A stretch of 52,195 nucleotides of DNA from Phycisphaerales bacterium UBA1910 (GCA_002337545.1 DDGE01000024.1:1-52195); one strand, 5' to 3'. Positions 35,300 through 44,691 are shown, counted from the stretch's first letter. Notes: generated from the letters alone by a model not told the origin. Program-made: numbers and translations.

Positions 35300-35373
35300 A
35301 GCATCAACCCGGGCGATTGTGCCCGATATGGTTAGAGACGCGGTGAGCGCGTCAGAATCGAAGGGATAAAGCC

Positions 35374-36060
35374 ATGCGTCATCGGAAAGCCGGCTTTAAG
35401 TTGGGACGAACAGCTGCACATCGTCAGGCGATGCTTCGCAACATGGCCGCGAGCCTGTTCGAGCACGGTCAGATCACGACGACGGTGACCAAGGCCAAGG
35501 CCCTGCAGCCGTTCGTTGAGAAGATCGTCACCAAGGCCAAGCGTGGTGACCTGCACGCTCGTCGTCAGGTGATCTCGATGCTCGGCGGCGATCGCAACGC
35601 GTTCGCGTGGTCCTATGTCGCCAAGAACGCGACGGACGAAGAGCGTGAAGCGGTCGAAGAACAGCGCGAGTTTGTCGAAGGGTTCTTCGATATCCCCGAT
35701 ATCGAAGAGATCGAGCGGAACCGCTATGGTGAGCTTCGCAAGGCACCAAAGCTTGCTCGTCATATCTTCGAGAATGTCGGTCCCCGCTTCGAAGATCGCG
35801 CCGGTGGATACACCCGCATCGTCAAGCTCGGTCGTCATCGTCTCGGCGATGCGGCTGAACTCTGCGTGATCCAGTTCGTCGGCAACGAGGAAGGCCCCGA
35901 GATCGGCGGTCACCCCTCCGGTCGCCGTCGTCAGGCCGACAAACGCACCGCATTCGCGGCAAAGCTCCGTAAGGACTTTGCGAAGGCTGAAGAGCCCGCA
36001 GCGGTCGCAGAGGAAGCACCCGCCGAAGATAACGGCGATGCAGGCACCAGCGAGGAGTAA
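35374..36060 (+). CDS. rplQ: 50S ribosomal protein L17, enlarged
   Basis: 228 residues against about 120 normally. Residues 1-72 (MRHRKAGFKLGRTAAHRQAM, then KAKALQPFVEKIVTKAKRGD) and 128-170 (LARHIFENVGPRFEDRAGGY) are L17. Between them is an insertion of about 50 residues rich in Glu and Arg (EEREAVEEQREFVEGFFDIP). After the core there is a basic stretch and an acidic Ala/Glu tail ending AGTSEE. L17 lies at the tunnel exit. Confidence 0.94.
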   Translation: MRHRKAGFKLGRTAAHRQAMLRNMAASLFEHGQITTTVTKAKALQPFVEKIVTKAKRGDLHARRQVISMLGGDRNAFAWSYVAKNATDEEREAVEEQREFVEGFFDIPDIEEIERNRYGELRKAPKLARHIFENVGPRFEDRAGGYTRIVKLGRHRLGDAAELCVIQFVGNEEGPEIGGHPSGRRRQADKRTAFAAKLRKDFAKAEEPAAVAEEAPAEDNGDAGTSEE

Positions 36061-36090
36061 TCCACGCTCGCCGATGTATGATTTCAAAGG

Positions 36091-36116
36091 CCCCGCTCAA
36101 CCCGAGCGGGGTTTTT
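36091..36116 (+). terminator. Rho-independent terminator after rplQ
   Basis: Eight-base stem CCCCGCTC / GAGCGGGG (36091-36111) followed by TTTTT, 30 bases after the rplQ stop. It ends the ribosomal cluster. Confidence 0.9.
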
Positions 36117-36165
36117 CTTGAACCGATCGAATCATGAATCACGCACACAGGGACTACGATCGAAT

Positions 36166-37209
36166 ATGACGATGCTTGACGCACTCAACGAGATCGAAAC
36201 GAGCGCCATGAGCGCACTGGACCAGGTCAACGATGCCGCGGCGCTCGAAGCGTGGCGGATCGAGTTCATCGGCACCAAGGGCAAAATCCGCTCGGTCATG
36301 CCGATGATGAAGGATGTCCCGAAGGAGCAGAAGGGCCAGGTTGGCAAACGCCTCAACGAGGTCAAGTCCAAGCTTGAGAGCGGGTTCAAGACCAAGCAGG
36401 AAGCTCTCGGCGGAGGTGGCGGCGGGAAGTCCTCCGGCCCTTCTCTCGATCTCACTGAGCCCGGGCTTATCGATACGCACTCGGTCGGGAAAGAACACAT
36501 CATCACCCGTGTCCGCGGCGAGCTCGTCGAAATCTTCGCGCGCCTCGGTTTTGAGGTCGCGCAGGGCCCAGAGCTCGAGGACGACGAGCACAACTTCGTG
36601 AAGCTCAACATTCCCGATGCGCACCCTGCCCGTGATCCGATTGACAACTTCTATGTCGATGACCCCAACGAGGTCTCGACGCCCCGGATGCTTCGGAGTC
36701 AGACCTCGACGGTCCAGATCCGGACAATGGAGGACGCGGTCGCGAAGGGGTGGGGACCTCCGATTAAGATCGTGTCGCCCGGGCGTGTCTACCGACCCGA
36801 TACGGTCGACGCGACGCACTCGTTCATGTTCCATCAGATCGAGGGGCTGTATATCGATAAGGGCGTCTCGATGAGCGATCTGATGAGCACGCTGCTCCAG
36901 TTCGCACGCGCCTATTTCGGCGAGGATGCGGATGTTCGTCTTCGCCCGAGCTTCTTTCCCTTCACGGAACCCAGCGCGGAGTTCGACATGATGATCGCGC
37001 TCAAGCCGGGCACCGATCCGTCTTGGATTGAGCTTGGCGGATGCGGAATGGTGGACCCCAATGTCCTTCGTGCCTGCGGCGTCGATCCGGAGGAATATAC
37101 CGGGTTCGCGTTCGGGTTCGGGATCGAACGCATCGCGATGGGCAAGTACGGCATCCCCGATATCCGCATGCTCTTCGAGAACGACATCCGGTTCCTTCAG
37201 CGGGTGTAA
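36166..37209 (+). CDS. pheS: Phenylalanyl-tRNA synthetase alpha subunit
   Basis: A 347-residue class II synthetase subunit that charges tRNA-Phe with the beta subunit. An N-terminal coiled coil lies at residues 1-85. Motif 2 and the Phe pocket include HSFMFHQIEGLYIDKGVSM and PSFFPFTEPSAEFD. Motif 3 is FAFGFGIERIAMGKYGIPDI. The ATG at 36166 is preferred to an upstream TTG at 36118 that overlaps the terminator tail. pheT does not follow; the pair is split in this genome, or pheT lies elsewhere. Confidence 0.95.
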   Translation: MTMLDALNEIETSAMSALDQVNDAAALEAWRIEFIGTKGKIRSVMPMMKDVPKEQKGQVGKRLNEVKSKLESGFKTKQEALGGGGGGKSSGPSLDLTEPGLIDTHSVGKEHIITRVRGELVEIFARLGFEVAQGPELEDDEHNFVKLNIPDAHPARDPIDNFYVDDPNEVSTPRMLRSQTSTVQIRTMEDAVAKGWGPPIKIVSPGRVYRPDTVDATHSFMFHQIEGLYIDKGVSMSDLMSTLLQFARAYFGEDADVRLRPSFFPFTEPSAEFDMMIALKPGTDPSWIELGGCGMVDPNVLRACGVDPEEYTGFAFGFGIERIAMGKYGIPDIRMLFENDIRFLQRV

Positions 37210-37225
37210 TTCGTTCTGGTATACT
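37196..37225 (+). promoter_or_regulatory. Candidate promoter of the membrane protein gene
   Basis: -35 TTCAGC (37196-37201), an 18-base spacer and -10 TATACT (37220-37225), 37 bases before the ATG at 37262 and overlapping the last codons of pheS. Confidence 0.45.
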
Positions 37226-37261
37226 CCCAATAGAAATGAACACCACATTGGGGGTCTTGCT

Positions 37262-37873
37262 ATGTCAGAGTACTTTGAGCACACAGAGTCTGCGTCAGTT
37301 GATGAGTGGGAATCGATCCGTGTAGTTGATCGGCCGAAGTGGCCACTTGTGATTGGGATTATCTCCATCATCTGGGGTGGTCTGTGGTTGCTCTGTGGCG
37401 GGCTTGGTCTTGCGTTTCTCCCGTTCTCTTCGAAGGTCATGGAGCAGGCCCTTGAGGGTGACCCGTTGCCCTACGGAATGGTTCCAACCTCTACGGACTA
37501 CATCATCGGGATCGGGGGAATCCTGGGATCTTTGTTGCTGCTGTTCGCTGGTATTCTGGCGGTCAGTCGTCGCCCGTTGACTCGCCCGTTGCATCTTGTG
37601 TACGGCATCATCGCCATCCCGCTGAGTTTGTGGAGCTATATGAACCAAATGTCCAAGGCGGCGCTGAATGCGGAATGGGCAAAGGAGTTCCCGAGTAATC
37701 CGATGGCTGCGGGCATGAGCATGGACTCTTCTCAGGCAGCCGCGGGACAGATCATTGGTTTGGTTCTCACGATTCTGCTTGGTGTATGCATTCCACTGTT
37801 CTACCTGATCTGGTTCGGTCTCATCAAGACCAAGCCCGAGCAGATCACCGGCGGCGAAGAGGGCGTGTACTGA
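37262..37873 (+). CDS. Membrane protein of unknown function
   Basis: 203 residues with four predicted transmembrane segments near residues 27-50 (WPLVIGIISIIWGGLWLLCG), 80-100 (IIGIGGILGSLLLLFAGILA), 113-128 and 165-190. The 37-residue N-terminus is acidic and cytoplasmic by the positive-inside rule. I recognise no family. The reading frame extends further upstream within pheS, but the ATG at 37262 follows a good -10 box. It ends before a bidirectional terminator. Confidence 0.7.
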   Translation: MSEYFEHTESASVDEWESIRVVDRPKWPLVIGIISIIWGGLWLLCGGLGLAFLPFSSKVMEQALEGDPLPYGMVPTSTDYIIGIGGILGSLLLLFAGILAVSRRPLTRPLHLVYGIIAIPLSLWSYMNQMSKAALNAEWAKEFPSNPMAAGMSMDSSQAAAGQIIGLVLTILLGVCIPLFYLIWFGLIKTKPEQITGGEEGVY

Positions 37874-37895
37874 TCCACTCCCATAACGAGGTACA

Positions 37896-37925
37896 AAAAC
37901 ACCCCGCGCGTTCGCGGGGTGTTTT
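37896..37925. terminator. Bidirectional rho-independent terminator
   Basis: A perfect nine-base stem CACCCCGCG / CGCGGGGTG (37900-37908 with 37913-37921), flanked by AAAA before and TTTT after, so it works on both strands between the convergent membrane protein and amylase genes. Confidence 0.9.
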
Positions 37926-37946
37926 CATTGCTGTATTGGCTTGATA

Positions 37947-40700
37947 TCAGGGACACCCGGCCGAGTAGAGGCCGAGGAATGCGCTGACATCGAAGAAGTT
38001 GAACTGCCCGTCGGCGGTGAAATCGGCGGCTGGGTCCTGTGCGTTGTAGAGCGACAGGAACGCGCTGACATCGAAGAAGTTCAGGATTCCGTCTCCTGTG
38101 AGATCGGCTTCGCATTCAACTCCGAGCGTGACGGTTTCAGTGAGGATGTTCGCGTTGCCTGAGTCTTCGAGCGCGACAACGGTGATTGTGTTCGCTCCGG
38201 GGTTGAGATCGAAGTTGAATGTCTTGGTGTAGGTATAGCGATCGAAGGGGAGGGCCTGCGATCCGGAGTTGAGCATGCTCAGGGGGTCCTCGCCGGCATC
38301 GAGGTTCAGGAACGCGTAGACCTCGCTCGTGGTGCGGTCGAGTGCGGAGATTGTGAACTGGGGACGCGGATCGTCCGTTGTCATCCCTGCCTGCTCGAGC
38401 TGAATCGCGGGCGGCTCGCGATCGATGTAGAGGACCTTGCGGACCTCACGGAAGATCGGGGTCGTCCCCGCGTTTCGATGACGGAACGCGATGACCGTGA
38501 GGTAGTGGTATCCCTCTTCCATCTGTGTCGCGTCGATTGCCTGGCGGTAGAGCCCGAAGGAGTTCCCTGAGTTGTACATTGGTGACTTCAGAGTCGTGAA
38601 CTCTTCGAACCCGCCGATCACGGACGAGGTGGTGGGAATGTCCGTCACCCCGTTGCCGTTGAAGTCCTGGTTGCGTTGGTTGAACGCGAAGAGCGCGTTG
38701 TCGTCGGTGTTCGGGTCTTCTGGATCGCCCGGCGTGGTTTGGAGTCGAATCTCGAAGGAATCGTCCGTGATGATCGTGGTTTCATTGAGGCGTTGGAGAA
38801 AGTCGGGGAAGCTTGATGGGTCGGGTTCGATGACGCCGTCGGCGCCGATGAATGTGACTTCCGCTTCCGGGAGCGCTTCTGCGTAGATGACATACCCCTT
38901 GCCGTGCTCGGTTGCGCCGGTTGTATTGTGCGGGACCTGTAGCGTCACGGAGCCGCCGGCGCCGACGACGATCACTTCGGGGATCGCATTTGTTGGATCG
39001 ATCGTGGGATCTGCGGCGTTACCGGTCATTTCGTGCAGGCGTGTGCCCTGTGGATACGAGGTGTTGACGGTTACCGTGTCGATGCCCGAATCGAAGCGGT
39101 CGTTGACGGCAACGAGGCAGTTTGCTTGGTTGTTGAAGGCACGCTCGAAGATCAGAGTGTCGCTGATGTTGCTGTTGAGTTGGAAGTACTGCCCGTAGGC
39201 GACCTGGTTGCGGATCTTCATCAGCGTGGTGATGGTGTCGTCTGGAGTCTGGGACGCTGCATCCCAGCCGAGCGCGCTTGGGTTGCCCTCTCGCGGATGG
39301 AAGCCACCGTTGCGTGAGATGAACTGACGACCGTTGTGATAGACGATCGTGCGCCCGGGACGCATCAGCATGTACGCTGTCATCTGGAAGCCCTGCTGGC
39401 GAGCACTTGGCAGTGGCGGCACATCGTGACCGGATCCCGCGGTTCCGTTGTCGTGTGAGAACACATGGTTGACGCCCATGGAACCGTTGATGAACCCGTC
39501 GTCGGCGAAGTCGAGATGCCCGGAATCGGAACTGGAGTTGATGTTTGCCCATGATCCGAAGCCGCCCGCGTTGAGCAGATCGCGAAGGCGTGCTGCCCCC
39601 TGCAGATCCAGCGCGCCGCGGTTTGCGAAGGAATCCTTGCGTATCTGGTTGTTGAGGATGTCGAAGTTGCCGGTGACATTCTCGCCGAATGTGAAGGGAG
39701 TGATCTTGTTCCCGGTCGCCGGTGAAGTTCGAGTCTTGTAGATTGCGGAATCGAAGAACCCGTCCCAGAACCAGTTGGGAACATGCTTATGGGCATCAAG
39801 ACGGAACCCGTCGACGCCCTGCACTTCAACCATCCATTGCGCCCAGCGCATCAGCAGCCCGGTGCCGTTGTCGACAACTGCGTCTCCCGCGAGGGGGTTG
39901 TTGATGTTGTAGGGGTATCGTGTGAAACTCGTTCCGCCGGGGTTCCTTGAGGTGCCGGGGTTGTTCACGACTGTTGGTGAGAGCAGTTGATCGGGGTAGT
40001 AGCGTGCGTTGTCAGGGTCCGGCTTGTTCCAGATCGTCCCGGCGGGGATGTTGTCCGGGTTACCTTCTTCGACGGGTTGGCGGATGAACTGGTTGTTGCT
40101 TTCCTGTGCGATATCGACAAGCGCGACGAGATCCCCGTCATGAAGATCGTAGCGAGCGCCGCCGGGGTCCTCGGATTGGAGGTATCCCGAGGCGACCCCG
40201 TTGTGGAAATCACCCCAGTCATCGGTTGGTTGTTTATCGCGTGGTGGATCCTCGCGTGGGATCCAGAAGCCTGGGTAACCGCCCTGAGCGAGGAAGGCGT
40301 CGGACTCGGTCCGCCCGCCGTTGTGGTTGAAGATCGCGTCGATATAGACCTCCCCGCCTGCCTGATGGAGTTCGTCCACCATGGCTTTGAAGGTGGCCTC
40401 GGTCCCGTAGGTCGTGCGTGAGCGAGAGGAAGAAAAAGCGAGCAGCGGCGGCTGACCCAGATCAAACCGATCGAATGGGTCGTATCCTGGGCTCAGAAAG
40501 GAAGATATGGAGACTGGGGGAAGCCAGACGGCGTTGTACCCAGCGAGAAAGAAGTCAGGGACGCGGCGTTCGATATCGTCCCATTCCGTCTCGAACCACT
40601 GGAGGTAGTTCTGTGCGTTTTGTGCGTTCGCGTAGGAACCCGCGATGCAGATCAGCAGGGTTGAGGCAGCGAGACATTTGGGGAGAGATGTAGTTTTCAT
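37947..40700 (-). CDS. Secreted GH13 alpha-amylase with GC-type dockerin-like tail
   Basis: 917 residues. MKTTSLPKCLAASTLLICIA with a cut after YANAQ is the signal peptide. The GH13 barrel covers residues 30-500. Region I is YIDAIFNHN (Asp121, His126), region II GFRLDAHKHV (nucleophile Asp302), region III FTFGENV (acid/base Glu340) and region IV VFSHDNG (His416, Asp417). These belong to alpha-amylases acting on alpha-1,4-glucan. Beta domains follow at 500-860. The last 55 residues hold two EF loops, DLTGDGILNFFD and DFTADGQFNFFD, each with VSAFL, and end in GCP, matching the metalloprotease at 669-2549 almost residue for residue. It diverges from the GH31 gene. Confidence 0.93.
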   Translation of the reverse strand: MKTTSLPKCLAASTLLICIAGSYANAQNAQNYLQWFETEWDDIERRVPDFFLAGYNAVWLPPVSISSFLSPGYDPFDRFDLGQPPLLAFSSSRSRTTYGTEATFKAMVDELHQAGGEVYIDAIFNHNGGRTESDAFLAQGGYPGFWIPREDPPRDKQPTDDWGDFHNGVASGYLQSEDPGGARYDLHDGDLVALVDIAQESNNQFIRQPVEEGNPDNIPAGTIWNKPDPDNARYYPDQLLSPTVVNNPGTSRNPGGTSFTRYPYNINNPLAGDAVVDNGTGLLMRWAQWMVEVQGVDGFRLDAHKHVPNWFWDGFFDSAIYKTRTSPATGNKITPFTFGENVTGNFDILNNQIRKDSFANRGALDLQGAARLRDLLNAGGFGSWANINSSSDSGHLDFADDGFINGSMGVNHVFSHDNGTAGSGHDVPPLPSARQQGFQMTAYMLMRPGRTIVYHNGRQFISRNGGFHPREGNPSALGWDAASQTPDDTITTLMKIRNQVAYGQYFQLNSNISDTLIFERAFNNQANCLVAVNDRFDSGIDTVTVNTSYPQGTRLHEMTGNAADPTIDPTNAIPEVIVVGAGGSVTLQVPHNTTGATEHGKGYVIYAEALPEAEVTFIGADGVIEPDPSSFPDFLQRLNETTIITDDSFEIRLQTTPGDPEDPNTDDNALFAFNQRNQDFNGNGVTDIPTTSSVIGGFEEFTTLKSPMYNSGNSFGLYRQAIDATQMEEGYHYLTVIAFRHRNAGTTPIFREVRKVLYIDREPPAIQLEQAGMTTDDPRPQFTISALDRTTSEVYAFLNLDAGEDPLSMLNSGSQALPFDRYTYTKTFNFDLNPGANTITVVALEDSGNANILTETVTLGVECEADLTGDGILNFFDVSAFLSLYNAQDPAADFTADGQFNFFDVSAFLGLYSAGCP

Positions 40701-40757
40701 GCGTCGATTCCGTCCACTCTGTTGAGTTGGGGCGATTTACAGTGTTCCTCAACACCG

Positions 40758-40786
40758 ATTATCCCTGAGATCGTGTCAATTGTGAA
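40758..40786 (-). promoter_or_regulatory. Candidate sigma-70 promoter of the amylase
   Basis: On the minus strand: -35 TTCACA (40786-40781), exactly 17 bases, -10 GATAAT (40763-40758). Five of six bases match consensus in each box. The start of transcription would be about 50 bases before the amylase ATG. Confidence 0.6.
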
Positions 40787-40789
40787 CAC
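40773..40789. promoter_or_regulatory. Operator-like inverted repeat in the amylase-GH31 divergent region
   Basis: GTGT-N9-ACAC (40773-40789) overlaps the -35 box of the amylase promoter and lies about 120 bases before the GH31 start. Size and position suit a repressor site, but the arms are short. Confidence 0.3.
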
Positions 40790-40908
40790 ACTTTCGTGCG
40801 ATTACTGTGGAAAAACGCCACTTTTTCAGCTTTGGGCTGTTAAAGTCCCAGAACCAATCGCGTTTCTTTCGTAAAACAGTTCCTCATCATCGTTCAATGG
40901 AGTCTCCC

Positions 40909-43032
40909 ATGGATATCACGCTTCGTACCCTGTTGGCGGCCACATCGATTGTGTGTGTGGTGCCGAGTGTCGTGCACGCGCAGCTTGGTGAGGTCATCGG
41001 AGATGGGATCGTTCGTTTCGATGCTTCGGACGAAGCACGGATGGAACGGCGCCCGTCGATCGCCATGGTTCGTGAGTTCGAATCGATTGGCGACATCGAT
41101 GCATCGGCTCATCCGTTGGTGCCGAGCTTCTCGAAGAACGACGAGGGACGGTATGTTGCGTCGATTGATATCGAATCCGGCACGAGTCTCTATGGGACCG
41201 GGCAGGTTGCGGGTCCGTTGCTCCGCAATGGCTTTGTGACTGAGACATGGAACTTTGACGCCTTTGGCTATGGGCTCGGGGCAGAGAATCTATACACATC
41301 GCAGCCGTGGGTGCTCGCGGTTCGTCCGGACGGGACCGCGTTCGGCGTGCTGGCGGATACGACGGAGCGGTGCCAGATCGATCTGCGTGATGGGATTACC
41401 TTCCGCGGTGTTGGATACCAGTTCCCCGTGATCGTGATTGATCGTGAGTCGCCGCAGGCGGTGATGGAGGGGCTCGCGGAACTGACTGGCAAAATTGCGA
41501 TGCCCCCGCGTTGGGCGGTGGGGTATCACCAGTGCCGGTATTCCTACAACCCGGATACGCGTGTGAAGGAAGTCGCGGACACATTCCGCGAGAAGCAGCT
41601 GCCTGCGGATGTCATCTGGATGGACATCGATTACATGGACGGGTATCGCGTATTCACATTTGATGATGAGCAGTTCTCTGATCCAAAGTCGTTGAACCAG
41701 TACCTGGACTCGATCGGTTTCAGCAATGTCTGGATGATCGATCCGGGTGTGAAGCGTGAAGAGGGATACTTTGTATACGACTCGGGCACCGAGCAAGATG
41801 TTTGGGTGAAGAACGCGAGCGGCGACACCTTTACGGGCGAGGTTTGGCCCGGTGTTTGTGTCTTCCCGGATTATCTCAATGAGGAAGTGCGTGAGTGGTG
41901 GGCGGATCTCTATGAGGGCTTCATGGCGTATGAGATCGATGGCGTCTGGAATGACATGAACGAGCCGGCCGTGTTCAATGTCGAGTCGAAGACGATGCCC
42001 GAGGACAATATTCACCATGCCGATCCTGAGCTGGGCGGCACAGATGACCACGCACGCTATCACAATGTCTACGGGATGCAGATGATCCGCGCCACCCGCG
42101 AGGGCGTGATGGACGCGAACCCTGGTAAGCGTCCGTTTGTGCTCTCGCGTGCGAACTACCTCGGCGGGCATCGGTACGGTGCGACATGGACGGGTGACAA
42201 CTCCGCGAACTGGGAGCACCTCGATATGTCGATCCCGATGACGATCAATCTGGGGCTTTCTGGGCAGCCCTTCGCGGGCCCGGACATCGGTGGATTCGCG
42301 TATAACGGTGACGGCGAGCTCTTTGCCCGCTGGATGGGCTTCGGCACGCTCTTCCCCTTCTCGCGTGGTCACACGGCGAAGGGGAATATCGATAAAGAGC
42401 CGTGGTCGTTCGGTGAAGAGGTCGAAGCGACCTGTCGTCGGGCGCTGGAGCGTCGTTATCGTTTGATGCCGTATATCTACACGCTGTTCCACAAGTCTGC
42501 GACGGACGGCACGCCGATCGCGATGCCGACCTTCTTTGCGGACCCGAGCGATCCGGCGCTGCGGAGTGAGGATGATTCGTTCCTGCTGGGCGAATCGCTC
42601 TTGGTCGTTGCCAAGGTCACCCCTGAGGCGGACCGTGTTGCGGTCTTGCCCGAGGCGATCGATGGTGTCGAGTGGGCGAAGTTCGACTTCCCGAGCTTCG
42701 ATGGCGGGCGTGACTCCAAGGACCCCGATCAGCCCGACCTGTACATCAAGCCCGGCTCGATCATCGTGACGGCACCGGTGACGCAGTACTTCGGAGATCG
42801 CCCCGATCAGCGCGACGAGATCACGCTGATTGTGCATCTTGATGCAAACGGCGAAGCGACCGGCACCCTCTACGAGGATGCGGGCGAGGGCATGGAGTAC
42901 ATGCTGGGCGAGTATCTGCTTACGACTTTCAAGGCCTCGCGCGAGGGCGACGAGGTGAAGGTTGAGGTTGTCGATCAGCAGGGCAAGATGGAAGCACCCG
43001 AGCGCACGATGAAGGTGCGTGTGATCGAGTAA
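40909..43032 (+). CDS. Secreted GH31 alpha-glucosidase
   Basis: About 707 residues from the ATG at 40909, which has GGAG six bases upstream. MDITLRTLLAATSIVCVV with a cut after VVHAQ is the signal peptide. The catalytic nucleophile is Asp349 in WNDMNEP and the acid/base Asp430 in TWTGDN. Substrate-ring motifs DIDYMDGYRVFTFD and GADIGGF-like GPDIGGFAYNGDGEL are present. GH31 alpha-glucosidases release glucose from maltodextrin ends by retention. It has no dockerin-like tail, so it may be periplasmic. In-frame starts at 40807 and 40897 precede the signal peptide and are less likely. Confidence 0.93.
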   Translation: MDITLRTLLAATSIVCVVPSVVHAQLGEVIGDGIVRFDASDEARMERRPSIAMVREFESIGDIDASAHPLVPSFSKNDEGRYVASIDIESGTSLYGTGQVAGPLLRNGFVTETWNFDAFGYGLGAENLYTSQPWVLAVRPDGTAFGVLADTTERCQIDLRDGITFRGVGYQFPVIVIDRESPQAVMEGLAELTGKIAMPPRWAVGYHQCRYSYNPDTRVKEVADTFREKQLPADVIWMDIDYMDGYRVFTFDDEQFSDPKSLNQYLDSIGFSNVWMIDPGVKREEGYFVYDSGTEQDVWVKNASGDTFTGEVWPGVCVFPDYLNEEVREWWADLYEGFMAYEIDGVWNDMNEPAVFNVESKTMPEDNIHHADPELGGTDDHARYHNVYGMQMIRATREGVMDANPGKRPFVLSRANYLGGHRYGATWTGDNSANWEHLDMSIPMTINLGLSGQPFAGPDIGGFAYNGDGELFARWMGFGTLFPFSRGHTAKGNIDKEPWSFGEEVEATCRRALERRYRLMPYIYTLFHKSATDGTPIAMPTFFADPSDPALRSEDDSFLLGESLLVVAKVTPEADRVAVLPEAIDGVEWAKFDFPSFDGGRDSKDPDQPDLYIKPGSIIVTAPVTQYFGDRPDQRDEITLIVHLDANGEATGTLYEDAGEGMEYMLGEYLLTTFKASREGDEVKVEVVDQQGKMEAPERTMKVRVIE

Positions 43033-43050
43033 TCAAGTTGACAGTGAAGC

Positions 43051-43086
43051 AACAGCCGTATCTGCTTAGGCGGGTGCGGCTGTTTT
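43051..43086 (+). terminator. Rho-independent terminator after the GH31 gene
   Basis: AACAGCCG (43051-43058) pairs with CGGCTGTT (43077-43084), followed by TTTT overlapping the stem end. It overlaps the last codons of the convergent ABC ATPase gene. Confidence 0.65.
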
Positions 43087-44691
43087 CGTTGGCGTGTTCG
43101 ACTCATCCGTCGCGAGCGTGAGGATGTTCGTTTGCGTCATCTCCGCGCCCTTGAGTTCGCCTTTGATGACGCCTTCGCCCATGACGAGGATGCGATCAGA
43201 GAGGGCGAGCAGTTCCGGCATTTCGGAGGAGACGAGCAGGATGGCGAGCCCGAGGTCTGCGGCTTCGTTGATGAGCTTGTAGATCTCGGTTTTGGTGCCG
43301 ACATCGATGCCGCGGGTGGGTTCGTCGAGGAGGAGGACCTTTGTTCGATCGCTCATCCAACGCGCGATGAGTAGCTTCTGTTGGTTGCCGCCGGAGAGCT
43401 CGCTGGGTTTGGTGTCGCGGAGCGTGGCGGTTTTGATTCGGAACTTGTCCACGCGGGCTTGCACTCGTCGGAGCTCGTCTTCGAGGCGTCGCATGCCGAA
43501 GCCGCCGCAGATGTCGGGCATGATGGGGGCGAGGATGTTCTCATCGATGCCGAGGTTGAAGAACAGCCCCTGGTTGCGACGGTCCTCGGGGACATAGCCG
43601 AGGCCAACCCCGGCGTCGATCGCTGCCTTGGTCCCTTTGCCTGCGATCTCGACGCCTTCTACGAGGATCGAGCCGGATGCCCGTGAGTCGATGCCGAAGA
43701 TTGCGTCGAAGAGCTCTGAGCGTCCAGCGCCGACGAGCCCGCCGACGCCGAGGATCTCGCCCGGGTAGAGATCGAGGGCGATGCTATGGAGTTTGCCCGG
43801 GGAGTTGAGATCGCGCACAACAAGGATCGGGTCTTTGTCGTATTCGGGTTCTTCGGAGTTTGCATCGCCGACGAGTGCTTCGATGGCTTTCTCTTCGGGG
43901 TTCGATTCATGCTTTGCGCCGGGGGTCGAGACGCGTCGGCCGATCATTTGCTCGACGAGGGTTGGCTCGTCGATTTCCTTGACGATGTTCGTTGCGACGA
44001 ACTTGCCGTCACGCAGGACGCTGACCCGGTCGCAGCAGGTGAATATCTCGCTCATGCGATGCGATACATAGATGATCGTGAGCCCGCGTGCTGCCAGGTC
44101 GCGGGTGATGTCCATCAGTGTGCTGGCTTCGGTGAGCGAGAGTGATGAGGTCGGCTCGTCGAACACGATGACCTTTGCGGCGTTGTTGCCGTGCTCGTCT
44201 TTGTCGAGCGATGCGGCGATCTGACAGATCTGGCGACGCCCGGGAGAGAGTTCGCCGAGTGGTCGGGCGACATCGATGCTGGGGTCGAGCTGGTGTACGA
44301 GATTCTCTGCTCTGCGACGCATTTCGTCGAAATCGACGGTGAATCCCTTCTTTGGGATGTCGTGGAGGCAGAGGTTTTCAGCGACCGAGAGGTTGGGGCA
44401 TTGAGCGAGTTCCTGATGCACGATGCGTACACCCGCCGCGAACGCGTCGTCGAGTGAGCCCGGGATGAGTTCGCGGCCTTCGAGTGTGACCGTCCCGGTG
44501 TCCTGTTTATGGAGACCGGCGATGACCTTGCCGAGTGTGGACTTGCCTGCGCCGTTTTCGCCCATGAGGGCGTGGACCTCTCCGGGTAGGAAAGACACGG
44601 AGACATTGCTCAGCGCCTGGGTGATTCCAAAGGCCTTGCTGATGTTGTCTGCGATAAGAACGGGTTGCGCTTGTTGCACATCAGAACTCAT
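43066..44691 (-). CDS. Sugar ABC transporter ATPase (RbsA/MglA type, CUT2)
   Basis: 541 residues in two fused nucleotide-binding domains, the CUT2 layout. The first has Walker A GENGAGKST and a variant signature LSPGRRQICQIA. The second has the degenerate Walker A GLVGAGRSE usual for these proteins, signature LSGGNQQKLLIARW and Walker B VLLLDEPTRGIDVGTK. The ATG at 44691 (MSSDVQQAQPVLIADNISKA) is preferred; the longer frame begins inside the terminator hairpin of the previous gene. A linker of about 30 residues rich in Glu (NPEEKAIEALVGDANSEEPE) separates the halves, longer than in RbsA. It energises monosaccharide uptake with the next two genes. Confidence 0.93.
   Translation of the reverse strand: MSSDVQQAQPVLIADNISKAFGITQALSNVSVSFLPGEVHALMGENGAGKSTLGKVIAGLHKQDTGTVTLEGRELIPGSLDDAFAAGVRIVHQELAQCPNLSVAENLCLHDIPKKGFTVDFDEMRRRAENLVHQLDPSIDVARPLGELSPGRRQICQIAASLDKDEHGNNAAKVIVFDEPTSSLSLTEASTLMDITRDLAARGLTIIYVSHRMSEIFTCCDRVSVLRDGKFVATNIVKEIDEPTLVEQMIGRRVSTPGAKHESNPEEKAIEALVGDANSEEPEYDKDPILVVRDLNSPGKLHSIALDLYPGEILGVGGLVGAGRSELFDAIFGIDSRASGSILVEGVEIAGKGTKAAIDAGVGLGYVPEDRRNQGLFFNLGIDENILAPIMPDICGGFGMRRLEDELRRVQARVDKFRIKTATLRDTKPSELSGGNQQKLLIARWMSDRTKVLLLDEPTRGIDVGTKTEIYKLINEAADLGLAILLVSSEMPELLALSDRILVMGEGVIKGELKGAEMTQTNILTLATDESNTPTKTAAPA

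Noticed and set aside
41290..42837. A 515-codon open frame on the minus strand inside the GH31 gene
   Set aside because: It is the antisense shadow of a clear GH31 gene, rich in His and Arg, without family motifs.
43381..43686. Plus-strand frames antisense to the ABC ATPase
   Set aside because: Shadow frames of the ATPase gene; no start signal or known motif.
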